A stretch of DNA of 64,000 nucleotides from Apoderus coryli (lineage: Eukaryota > Arthropoda > Insecta > Coleoptera > Attelabidae), in contig OU452210.1 in NCBI GenBank assembly GCA_911728435.2, forward strand, positions 9,734,001 through 9,798,000, in the 5' to 3' direction. Both the position numbers and the translations under genes were made by a program. Positions 35,901-48,300 of the stretch are shown in pieces (position 1 is the stretch's first letter; every line of letters starts with the position of its first letter). The notes under the pieces are model-generated. The model saw only the letters and a program-made list of their open reading frames with translations, was not told where the DNA came from and ran no database searches.

Positions 35901-38900
35901 ATATTTAAAAAAAAAAGCCGTTATCATTGCTGTTTTTTTTTGTAGTAGATGCGATGTAGAGAAGCTGGAATTTGGACGTCTTGAAAGCATTATGAAAATT
36001 CACTCTGAAAATAAATAGAAACTGCCAATTAATCAGTTGCTACCAATTCTACTAACCTAACTTCTTGTTGGCCATCAATTTGGCATGCTAAACAGTTTCC
36101 TCTGAGTTGTACGAAATTGGTGCGATAATCCTGCGGTCCAATGGGATCATTCCACAAAATAAAAAACCTAACTGTGTCACAATAAATAATTGTTAATTAT
36201 TATTATTAACTTTTATATTTTGAATAAAATAAAGACAGCTGAAAACTTTTGAAGATACCTGTGAACCGCATATCTAAATCCGAAGATTAAATAATATTTT
36301 ATGTAGAATTCGCAGCTTTCCTCTTATGACAATGTAACAAAATAGGAGCAATAAAACCGTCGAATAATGGGGTATGCGAGTAAATGCCCCACTATTACGT
36401 AAATATGTAATTGAAATTTGACAATAACTCTACATTGTATGTGACACTAAATTATCCTTTTACTGTTGTGTCAATCCATAACGAAATAGTTGTAAATCAA
36501 ACAAAGAATTTAGTTATTTTTTTCACTCGTCCCTCAAAACTTAAAATTCGTTATAAGCAATAAAAATGCTTATACGACCTAGCTTTGAATAAACCAGACG
36601 TAAATCATGCTTACATTTTTACTGTTAGCCGAATTTTACTGCCCTAAGGGCAGAGAAGGGGGCAGAATATGGTAGCAGAAATGTATAAACATAATCTCAT
36701 GCTATTCACACGGTGGCTTTCTAAACAATACAAAACAAATTGAATTTTAGTCTCACTTCTTTTGGACAGGTTTCCTTTTACTGTGATATATTTATAGATA
36801 CATCATCTTTAAACATCACTAGGTTTTTTACTATACAGGGTGATTCCTGAGTCATCTACGTATATACATATTTATTTGGTATATTTTCATGAAGGAGCTC
36901 TATGCTCTAATATGAACTTGAAAGATAAGTCCATTCCAAATTTATTATAAGTAATATATATTTTATTAGAAGTATAAATATGAGGATTATTATATAAACT
37001 ATCATCCTCATTAAATTTTCAATTCAAGCTATTTATTTTTGTAACGAGAGTTACATATTACAGTATCTCATTATAAATTGTAATCCTATTCTACAATGGT
37101 AATGAAACATGTTTGTGCCGGACAATTTAAGCGAAAATAAATGTCTATCAATTGATGTAAATTCAGTAGAAGGTTACATAATAGGTATCATCTGTTGATG
37201 GCAGTCTCAAACTAATAGTAATCAGCATTGTGGTCCTATTCAACCTATGTAATCAAGATATAATTTACTCATAATGATGTAGTACAATGATTATCACCTC
37301 AAGCTACTAGTTATAATTAGTAAACCTGTCATGTATGTATATTTGACACAATAGTGGTATTAACTATTTCAATAATAAAACGCCTATATAAATGTAAATC
37401 TAGCTTTCCAAAAATTATAATGTGGTCAGATATAGGTATAACTTTGAAATTAAATTTTAAAAATTATAAATCCCGATTTCATGTACAACCCACTACCTTG
37501 TTGCACATACACTCCATAAATTTTAAAATCACGATATTTTAAAATATTTTTACCATATTAGAGATTAGTACCTTAGATCGCACGTAAGCAAAATAAATTT
37601 GCAAAGCACCTACAACTTCTAATTATTATAAAGCCATACAACTTTAACTCGTCTGCAAGTGGATTCTGTCAAGACATCCTTATACCGTCAAAAAATATTT
37701 AAACAATTTTTTTAGTAAACTGGTGCCCCCGAGACACAGATAGCTCTCTAAACCTAATTTTATGATCGCATGTGTACCATCAGAATTATACGCTTTCGTA
37801 GAAAATAGTCTAAAATCGTAAAGCTCTGGAAGAAATTTCTCAGTGCGCCACTGCTCCTTGACACTAGCTTATTGTATCCTAATTAAATTGCGGATAGATT
37901 TAACATGTTTAGAGTAGAAGAAACGCGTGAATTGCTGAAAATAAAGTTCAACAGGTTTTTTTATGCAACAGATTTCATTAAATTAAAGAGGTTTCAATGT
38001 GAAACTGATTCATCAAATAAATGACTATTTTCAAATAAGTGTAAATCAATTTTTTACTACCACACAATCTGCTTCACAGCTTTTTTGTTCAATTAATTAT
38101 TTTAAAGCACCACTCACTGTAATTAGAATTACCATCCTATGGGCAGTTCCAGTTCAAAAAATTTCACACCTGTGGTAGTGATTTATTGAATTATTTACCG
38201 AAATACATAAATTTTTGTATGCACTAACATGCACGAAGGGGTAAAAATATAGTGGCGTGTTAAAAAATAGCTGCTTTAAAGGAGTGGAAGATTTTATAAC
38301 TAAATCAAGCCTGATATAACCTGTGATAAACCACGTACAAAGTCTGCATTGAAATATGCGTTTTGTTTTATAATTTTCTTAAGGAATTTCTTTTTATTTC
38401 CAAAAAAATGCACTTGAACAATTTCCATTGCACAATTTGAGGGTGGTTTGCTCTGAATACAACTTATAATAATATCTGATAATTTTAAATGAATTTTTCT
38501 TGCGATATAAGAAATATCCCTTAATTCCTGTAATTGATCTGATAGAAATTAACAAACATTATATCTATGTATCCATCTGTGGCTAATAAGCTAGGGGCCT
38601 AGTAAGCAAATTTCCTTCTTCACATGCTATTTACTTAATGCCTTGGCAAATATTGGGTCATCAAATCAAATGGCAAATTGAACTCGACTACTACCTACAT
38701 ACTATGTTTAATAAACTTGAGTACATTACCTAAGTGCACACTGTAAATTTGCAAAATGGTTTCATTTGATCATATTATGCTGGAGGAAAGGTTAGTGGGA
38801 CAATGGCAGTTTAAGTTTATTTGAACTAAATGATTTGGCTTTAGTATGATTAGTTTTAAATACAATTAACACAAAGCGTCAATGATATTTTTACAGTTAA

Positions 38901-41570
38901 AGTTTTAGAGTTTCATTGAATATTATAATAATTGATAATTGTGCAAAACATAATCAATTAGAATTTAATGTATTATTATAATTATTGTTTTGAATGAATT
39001 CTTGTCTATGAAAGTCAATTAAAATGTTTTTTGGTAGCCAAGCAGTTTTGAAGAATTTGCCAGTATTTCTCTAGTAATGTATCCCGCGATAGGTCGTTAG
39101 TCAAATATTAATTTTATATTCAAAAAGAATGCATTGAATTTGGACTAAAATATCCTCTTCGAACTAACCCGCATAAAGCATTTTATATTGAGTTATACAC
39201 TGGAGAATCATAATATTATTTATCTTTTCTGTAAAACACTCAGTCGTTTCCTTATTTTTGTAGTTTTGTTATTTCCAGTCGGCAGCAATATGTTATTGTT
39301 GTTTGATAATAAAAACCACTTTACTGTCATATTTTTATTGGTATTAGATCCGAAATAAGTAACACTCGCATTCAATTAGATTATATTGAAAATGCTGAAG
39401 GATATAAAATTTTATTTGTCAGAAGCTGTATAAATTTTAAAGCGCATACTTTTTTTTGTATTCTCGATATTTTTCTGTAAGACATATGAAGCGTGTAAGA
39501 TTAGTTTTGAAATATAGGCACTATCGACAAGTAGGCTCTGGAACGGAGATATCTTTTTCTCACCCTCCAAATGTCATTATAATAGGACGGTCAAGTTATC
39601 CATGGAATAATAAAAAGGGAGAGAAAAAGGACGATACTCTTCACTTTACGACAATTCAATTCCTTTTGGTGATAGATATCAGTATAATGTCAAGTTGATA
39701 TGATGCATTTTATACTGAAATTTGATTTTTATTGTGTGGAAGTTCCACGTTATTTTAATTCCACTTCAGTGCTTTTGTCATGTTTTAAACGATTTTTTCT
39801 ATAAAAGATCTCGGATTCATTGTGTGTAAGTACGACATAGTTACAGTTTGTATAGTCCTAAAGATTTAAAATAAAGTGGTCTCAAAGAATTACGTTTTCA
39901 AAGGATGTTTCAAAGAATTATTTAAAAAAAGAATTAATTGAATAAACAGACGAATACCTGATGACTCTGCTAACAAAAATTTAGTTATTAATAGGGTAAA
40001 AGTTATACTTCTGGCTTGATTCTGAATACGGCCATAAAGTAACAACTTTTCATTTCGATTATATAAACAAAATGTTAGAGATTCAACACGAATTAAAAGG
40101 CAGTCGACATGATGTAAGTGATGTACTTATGAGATTTAAACTTTCGGCTAATTTATCACTTTTAATTTAAGCAGCCCATTGACATTGCGGGTTTTAACAA
40201 AACAACGTAACTTCCTTAATACGTGAGTTTTCAGAGCGAATAAAAAACCAAAATGCTCAGAAAAGATCAATATTTGCCATTATCGACTAGTTTCTACTTT
40301 CATTCATTCACTCCAAAGATTGCCTCAAAAATTAAGAAAAAACCATTACTTTCTTTTTACCTCTTTATATGGTATAAGAACCAATTGCTTAAAATCAATT
40401 ATAGGTCAAACCTGTTGTCCAAGAGGAAATCCATGTCAAACTTAGAGTAAATTTTGCCCGTTCCGATAATTTTGCCGGTGAGTGTATAATAGGAAATCCT
40501 ACTACTATGGGTGAAAGATACACAGGGTGCAAATGAATTGAAAACATATTTTTAATCTGGGTTGAGCAGTTCCTCATATTTACCGACCAGTTGAAGCACT
40601 GAAAATTGCAATATTCTTGAACCTTCCAATTTCCAAAATTATGTATTTTATTAAGTTTAGAATATGAATTTCTGTCCGTAAATATAATAAAAATAATTGT
40701 GTGGCAAAGCGGACACAATTGCTGGTTTTGCCTACACAAGAGACTTTGTGGCCTCAGGCCTCAGCCTAATTCAGTAGAACCAGACCGAGGCATGGGTCGA
40801 CATATACTGACAAATTAGGGACGAAATATTCAAGCATCTTATGATCCATATTTTTTACATGAGGTTTTTGCAAATCGTAAAAATTATTGTACCTAATATT
40901 GTTTTTTGAAATGATTAATTGAGTACTCAAAGTGAATTAAAATAAAATAAATAAAGGTGAGAGATGCATGATTAAAACCAATTTCAATGAACCAACATCC
41001 CCAAAAACAGAATAGAACCCTTACAAGATGATATTTTCGGCATTAGATGCATGTGCTCGTAGGAAAAATCCTTTTGTAAAGCCATGGTAATAAAACCTGA
41101 TTCCTCGCAATTAACTATTTAGAAAAGACGCATTAAATGTCATATCTGGATGTTTTAAGACTGTTGTAATTTTTATAAGGGAATTATTTTCTGTTTGTAT
41201 TCCTTCTTACTGTTACTAAGGACTAATCTCCCCAGTAAAGAATTTAAACGGATTATTATTTCTGTTTAGGGCCACAAAAAGTTATTAAGAGAAAATACAC
41301 GTTGATGTAAAAGCATAAGTAATTAGGAAAAAAACAAAGGCAAAATTTTACTGTTATGCTTGTTTCAGTTTTACGATTTTCACTACACTAATTTTTGGGG
41401 AATCATTTTCATAATGGTGTAAACACAATATTTTAATGCTTAATCGTAAATTTTTACGCTTACGGCCGCTTATATTCCGAATTTATGTCTCCTTAGCATT
41501 GCCCGCCCCAACTATTAATGTCCCTACAAATTAGGCAATCTACATGTTTATTCGTAACAGTGGCGTATTT
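32992..41570. other. Long gene-poor intergenic stretch
   Basis: About 8.5 kb of AT-rich DNA. ACAGGGTG motifs occur at 36832 and 40519. Several open frames of 60-114 codons are present (33512-33802, 40395-40739 and others), but their composition is random-looking and no family is recognised. Confidence 0.5.
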
Positions 41571-41790
41571 AAGACAAATTCAAAGGATATCGCAAATGTA
41601 ATCCCCTCAAATTATTACGAGCCAAACAACGTTTTCAATTGCGATGAAACCGGGTTGTTTTTTAAATGTTTGCCAAATAATACCTAATTCAATTTTGCGA
41701 TTTCTTTTGTTGCTTGTTGATTTTTTCTTTATATATTGAAAAACTCTCTATAGTACAATTTCGGTCTTTCCCTATATAGAGGTTCGACTG
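41571..41790 (+). pseudogene. pogo/Tigger-type transposase relic with 3' terminus
   Basis: The frame from 41571 encodes YEPNNVFNCDETGLFFKCLP and then a stop at 41685. The NxDETGLFFKCLP block is the signature around the first catalytic Asp of pogo/Tigger/CENP-B-like DDE transposases, and that Asp is kept here. About 100 bases downstream, ATAGAGGTTCGACTG is followed by TA. In reverse it reads CAGTCGAACCTCTAT, a typical Tigger-type terminal repeat beside a TA target. The rest of the transposase and the left terminus were not found. Confidence 0.75.
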
Positions 41791-41964
41791 TATTATTTTT
41801 ACTAGAAATTAGCCCCTCTATATTATATCTGATCTGATTAAAACCTTCAGTTCAAGTTAACCCAGGTTTGTTAAGACTTCTTTTAAGATTTAATTGATTC
41901 GAGATCGAATTAATTAAAATGCTAGCAAACTTTATTTATTTATTCTACAATTAATATTATATTG

Positions 41965-42006
41965 CCATTATTAAAAAAAAACTCGGTACGCCGCTGCAGG
42001 TTATTC
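41965..42006. repeat. 42-bp direct repeat, copy 1
   Basis: CCATTATT, an A run, CTCGGTACGCCGCTGCAGG and TTATTC. It is identical to 43690-43732 except for one base in the length of the A run. It is GC-rich compared with its surroundings. Confidence 0.97.
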
Positions 42007-42200
42007 CCCAGTAAACACACATACGTTTATTTAACGTTTATCATTACAAAACACCTTTCCAAAAAAAAAGTACATTAAATACGTACATTTTACTTTTATA
42101 TGTCGCGCTTTTTCACGTTACAGAACACTAATAACGAAACGTTAGTTAAATGCTATATAAAAACGTGTATTGAACGTATTTATGTATATATATTCAACGG

Positions 42201-42417
42201 TGAAATCAAACGTTATTAAAACGGTTCTAAAATACGTTAATAATACCATTACACAAACGTTAATTATTAGCATTTAAAAAATGATAAATGTAGGTATATC
42301 TAATACATTTATATGATATGATAAATGCATTTATCATTTTTTAAAAGCTAATAATTAACGTTTGTGTAATCGTTTTAATTACGCATTTTAGAAACGTTTA
42401 AATATCGTTTGATTTCA
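42201..42417. repeat. Foldback with ~90-bp inverted arms, ACGTT-rich
   Basis: The left arm 42201-42290 and right arm 42328-42417 are inverted copies with an estimated 85-90% identity. The spacer of about 37 bases contains its own GATAAATG/CATTTATC palindrome. The surrounding 42020-42480 is unusually dense in ACGT, AACGTT and AACGTG motifs. It probably is a foldback MITE. No transposase is present. Confidence 0.85.
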
Positions 42418-43689
42418 CGTTATTTAATGTGGCTTTTATATATTTTTGTAACGTGAAATATACGTTGATAAAATGTATGGAATAAATCAATAAAACTACC
42501 AGATTTCCATTGTTGGTTTGGTACAAAAGTTTGATTAAAAAATAATGCTCTTTTTGTTAAATAGTTAAACCAAAAAATATAAACATTTGAGTGTTTTTGG
42601 TGTTTTTTAATATTAAATATTGAATAACACAAAAAAACTGATTTTTGATTTGTTTTTAATATATTTACAACCAACAATCCAACTTTTTGGTTTAACGAGT
42701 TAGGATATTGGAGACATACTTTTAGCATCGAACCTTGTCCGTTATTTTATAAGGATAAAAACACTTTACATTTTTTGTTGTATATAATTATAACAAAATG
42801 TTCTAGAATCATCACTAGTGTAAAATGTAAGACAACAAATTGTCTATAAATATGTAATTTATAAACATAGGAACATTTGTTTTAATAACAAATAAAAAGT
42901 TAAATTAAGGAACAAATAATTCTTTCATATATTAAGAAGAATGAAATACAGAATTATGCTTTAATTTTGACTGCTTCTTAACCGCTTACGATAGGGAATT
43001 TTAATTAATTTAAAAAATCAATAAATCATAAATCTAATAAATAAATAATGCTTGCAAATCATTTTTCTGGTGTACGGGAAAGTTCAATTTGGCAGCTTGT
43101 GAAATGAAAAATGCATACATAGGTATTAGCATAATATAATTATAAATATTTCGAATGTAATGTTATTTTTGCTAGAAGCGTATAGATACTTTATACATTT
43201 TTAGGCAAAAGTAAAAGATATTTACTTTTAATCTAAAATTATATTTTCTGAGTGCAATAAACCAAACACCCAGTTAATTCATTGCATTGTAATTTGTCAA
43301 TTTTAAATTTTTTTCCTGTGAATTTTTTCAAATTTTATAATCTAATTTTTATTAGTGTTCTAAAAGCAAAATATCGAGTGGTGTCGCTGGCTGATGAGTA
43401 CAAACGAGTACGAAATATGCGCATATAGTAGTCTCTACTTGATATTATGAAACAACAAACTTCAATAGTAAGTAAAGTGTATTTTATTTTTTGCTCTTAA
43501 ATACTGTGTTAATAACTTTAGTAAATTAAATTTTTTAACATCTGATGACATAAATTATGTATTTTTTGATTGCATTTCATATTTAAATGATGTATTTGGT
43601 TTTTTGTTGTATTTATAGGTATGTTCAGTTAATTTGATGCGAAAAATATTCATTTTAGTATTTATTTAGACAACTTGTGCTTTATATCA
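42418..43689. other. Sequence between foldback and second direct repeat
   Basis: The stretch is AT-rich. A 102-codon minus-strand frame (42420-42728) is Lys/Asn/Phe-rich and unrecognised, and starts within the ACGTT-rich area. Confidence 0.4.
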
Positions 43690-43732
43690 CCATTATTAAA
43701 AAAAAAACTCGGTACGCCGCTGCAGGTTATTC
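43690..43732. repeat. 42-bp direct repeat, copy 2
   Basis: Second copy of the repeat at 41965, in the same orientation and 1.7 kb away, with one extra A. Confidence 0.97.
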
Positions 43733-45308
43733 ATCTAACATCGCATTCATTGTTTCTGATATTTAAAATAATTTTTCGCACAATGCTCGATAATCTACGG
43801 GTAGAGTTTTGACGTAATCAAAATTTAAGTATAAACAGACCAATTAGAAGAAAAGAAAACAATTTGGAGGGTTCTTTTTAAGAAGATTATAAAATGTAAA
43901 CTGCCAGTAAAGAGTGTTAGCTTAAAAAAATGTACAAAAGGAAATAAAAAGAATAAAAAATTACAACTTAAGCTCTATATAATTCTTTAAAAGACGACGC
44001 GAATTTTCTTTGTTTTAAATTATACAAAAGCTTAATGACTTATTGTTGCAGTAAGGCAAAGATTACGTAATTATACGGGATGTTTTAATGGGGAAAAATA
44101 TTTAATAAGTATCTACCTAGGAAGGCAGATCATTTGCCGCATCTTTAGAAAAATGAAATATGATTTTGATTCCCAAGGATTTTAGAACTTTAATTATGTT
44201 AATGATACTACCCGATAAACATTTTCAATATTGCAAAATTGAAAAAATCTTTAAAAGTTAGCCTTATTCAATATTTTGTAGTAGAATCTATGTTTCAAAT
44301 ATTTTTGGGCCCAAGAGGCCATTAGCGTTTAGAATTCCCTGTATATTAACACAAATAATTTAATATGAGTATCGTTCTGCCATCTATACGTGAGACATTC
44401 GACTAACGAACATTTTAACTTTATAGAAAACTACAACAGCTCGTTTGCGATACGGAAAATCCATAGTAGATAGACTGTAAATTCATGCGTGAAACCGGTA
44501 TAAATATCTGGATGATTTATTAGACTAGTAAATCCTTAATTGAAAGACTAATTGTTAATAAATACTTACATAACCAGTATATATTATTTATATATACATT
44601 TAACGTATTTCGTAATATACGAATTTAATTAATTGTTGTTTTCTAGCATTTTAATGAAAGTTATTATATAAGCTGTTTCAAATTATTACAAAAATCTGTA
44701 AGGGCTTCTTACATGTAGCGATAACCTGCCTTATTTTTCAACATATAATAATCTAGATCTTATTTTATCATTTAGCGGGTGGTTTTATAGAAAAAAGTTT
44801 CTAAATACTTAATAAATCTGTATTTAATACTTCCCAAAACTGGTAACAGTTCTTTATAGATTTTCTTCAGTCACAATCGGTATTCACTTATTCCATCGAT
44901 TTATTTTATTTATTTATTTTCATCAAAATATATTATAAATAATTACACGGTCACAGTTTCGGTATAGTCAACCAGTATCGCTTCTATTCAGCTCGCGAGA
45001 TACGTCAACAAAGTCAAAGTTGACGCAATAGAAATAGAAACAAGCCGACTGAATAAAGAATGTTTATTTTTTATTAGTTGTGCCTGGGCCCTAAAATATT
45101 AAGCGGGTGTAAATTAAGTAACACTAATTAATTATGTTTTGTTTCTCTAACCATTAAAATGTAATTATCTGCAAAATATAAGTTTATCTCAATCTGACTT
45201 AATAAAATAAATAAATAACATTTTAATAAATCATATTGACAAGTGCCAGCTCACCTCATACATTTTCTTACTTTTTAGTCTAAACAATTAAAAATTTACA
45301 TGTTAATA
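43733..45308. other. Intergenic region upstream of Mon2
   Basis: Contains the Mon2 promoter and 5' UTR, but no TATA box or initiator can be assigned. There is a T-rich simple run near 44900-44925. No other gene is recognised. Confidence 0.4.
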
Positions 45309-48300
45309 ATGGCTTATGAAAGTGCCGGTAGTAACGTAGAAATAACACAAGCTTTTATAGATTCTTTACAAAGTGATTTCAAGAGCCTTTCATCAGAGTC
45401 CAAGAAGAAATATCCACAAGTCAGAGAAGTAAGTTTTTATTGTGTTCTTATGATTACCTCATATTAATGTCAAAGATTACTTAATGGTATTGTCATTACA
45501 ATTTTTGAAATATTATTTTATTTCTAGGCATGCGAAGAAGCTATAGGAAAGTTAAAGACTGCATTCTCAGCTCCACAAGCTAATATTTACTACTTAGTTA
45601 ATCAGATTATTTATCCACTATCACAGGGTTGTGAAACTAAAGATGTCAAGCTTATTAAAGTAAGTATATAATATTCGCACAGTTGAAATTGAAAATCCAG
45701 TAGCTAATTATAATGTCTTATTTTAGTTGTGCCTCCAGATTATGCAGAAACTCATAACACACCAATTAATCGATCAAAAAGGAGCTGTTTACATAACAGA
45801 TACATTATGGTCTTTAATGGAACTTGGTATAGAAGAAGTGAAGATTTTACAGTCGGTCACTTTACTGTTGACTACAAATACTGTTGTACATGGAGAGACG
45901 CTTGCAAGGGTAATGTTAAATGTTTTAATGATTCGATAAAAAGATTTTTTCCTTCATTTCCTATAATATATGGTTAATTTTTTAGACGCTTGTCCTATGT
46001 TTTCGATTGCACTTTGCTAAAAACTCTACTACAATAAACACAGCTGGTGCTACTGTAAGACAACTGGTTAATTTAGTATTTGAAAGGGTTCTTGCTGAGG
46101 ATGAAAACTTATCGAAATTGGAAACTGCGTCAAATTCTAAACCACCAGTAAATTTTGAGGAATTAAAGGCACCCAGTGGGACGCCACCAAAAGGTTTGAT
46201 ATATCTTGTTGTAGCTGTAATAATAATTGCATTATTGGCACATGTATGAAACTTCTTTAATTCGTACATGAGAGATAGGAGCAAGTGGAAAGGCCGCTAT
46301 AAAATTATTTTTTTAGGATTACCTCCTTGTGCTGGCGATGCATATTTACTGTTCCAAGATTTGGTGCAACTAGTAAATGCAGATCAACCATATTGGTTGA
46401 TTGGAATGACTGAAATGACGCGAACTTTTGGATTGGAACTGCTGGAATCAGTTTTAACTCAATTTTCGTCAGTGTTTTACAAGGTGCTTAGGCCTCTACT
46501 TTTCAGTTCCAGCTGGAACTAGCCGGATTATATTCTTGTTGTTTTAGAATCCGGAGTTCAGTTTCCTACTGAAAGAACGAGTTTGCGCATTGGTTATTAA
46601 ACTTTTTTCACCTAATATAAAATACAGAAGCAATGTTCCAACAAGTATTCAACAAGCAACACCATTTGAGAAACCGTATTTTCCTATTAGTATGAGACTG
46701 TTAAGAGTTGTATCGATATTAATACAAAAATATCACAGTTTACTGGTTAAGTCTTATTTATTACATCCAATTTACTTATTAAAAGATTACATTTTTAGGT
46801 AACCGAGTGTGAGATATTTCTTTCTCTGATTGTCAAGTTCCTGGATCCCGACAAACCAACGTGGCAACGATCATTAGCATTAGAAGTTCTACATAAGATG
46901 ACAATACAACCAACGCTGTTAAATTCGTTTTGCGAATTTTACGATTTGAACAAACATTCCACTAGTATATTTCAAGATATTGTTAATTCGTTAGGTGCCT
47001 ATGTACAATCACTTTTTGTTAGTCCACAACTTCAAATGGGCAGTGGATGTAAGTTTGATGGAAGTTTATTAATTTCGTTTCTATTTCATAAATTTTAGTG
47101 CCAATAACACAAGGACAGCCACCGGTATTTTTGGGAGGGATTCCGGCTGGACCAGGAGTTTCACCGCAACCCGGGTTTCTGTTGAGAGGTGTTTGGCTGC
47201 CAATTGTTGTTACGTTTCCCACAGGACAGTCAAAATCTACATAGTAAGTACACTTGAAATCATTTTTATGATAATTTGTCGAGCAGCAGGATTGATCAGT
47301 GTTTGTTACTCGAACCCAAAGGAGATCGTGGATGTGTTTGCAAGCTTCTTCTGTTGTTTCACATGTGTTTGATGGTGATTTGGGATTAAACCAGATGCGG
47401 AGTGTTGACCACCGGCTTCGTGGAAGACGGTGCGAGCAAATTTTGGGGGATAATTTACAGGCCTGTCTCAATTCTGTGTAATTTTTCTAGGGTGTTTGAA
47501 AATGTATTGAAATAAATACTATCTTAAACAGTCAGGCAACAGGAAATTCGACATGACATTCCCATATCAGCTTACGATCTGGCATACTACCCAAAGACTT
47601 CACTAGATCCGTATCGCATTCATCCGTTTCACAAAGTGAAAATATTGTTGTCCGCATTCATGCAAAGTTTATTTGCTGAAAAACATTCACCAGCTCTTGA
47701 TTGAGCGTTGGCCATGTTGGTGACGAACATCACACGATAAGTCAACGTTGAGGATAGTTGAATCATCAGCAAACAGTGTCAAATCTTAACTGACCATCGT
47801 TGTTACTTTTCTATTACTCAGATACGCATTCAGCAATTTAACTGAGTCTGTATTCAATCCATATCGTTCGTTTAAAAAGTGCACAGCAATTATTTCTAAT
47901 TCTTTCATGTTGAATTTATTTGTTTTTACTTTCAGTTTAGAAATGTTGGATAAAATCGAACCGCCAGTCGTTCCTGATGGATACGGAATTTCAGTGGCAT
48001 ACGCTTGTCTCATGGAAATAATACGGTCACTCCAGATAACAATAAATCCTCAAAAACAACCAGATGACGTGTCTGATACACCACTAAAGGAAAATAGTAA
48101 AGAACTTAATTGCCAGTTGATAAACTCGAGTTGGTGTGGACTTTTAGCTGCTTTAAGTCCGTTAATTGATGCCAGCACAGATGAGGCTATAACTGAAAGT
48201 GTGCTGAAATCTATTCAAACATACACAGCACTTTGCGGATTGTTAGATTTAACGACTCCACGCGATGCGTTTATAACGGCTATTTGTAAGTCGTCGCTAC

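Noticed and set aside
40395..40739. 114-codon minus-strand open frame
   Set aside because: Length alone is not compelling in 64 kb. Composition is random-like and an ACAGGGTG repeat motif lies within it.
45729..45977. Second plus-strand frame overlapping Mon2 exon 3
   Set aside because: It is an off-frame shadow; the other frame continues MON2 in phase from exon 2 to exon 4.
47019..47471. 150-codon minus-strand frame over Mon2 exons 7-8 and intron 8
   Set aside because: Over the exons it is the reverse shadow of Mon2 coding sequence, and the intron part has no recognised family.
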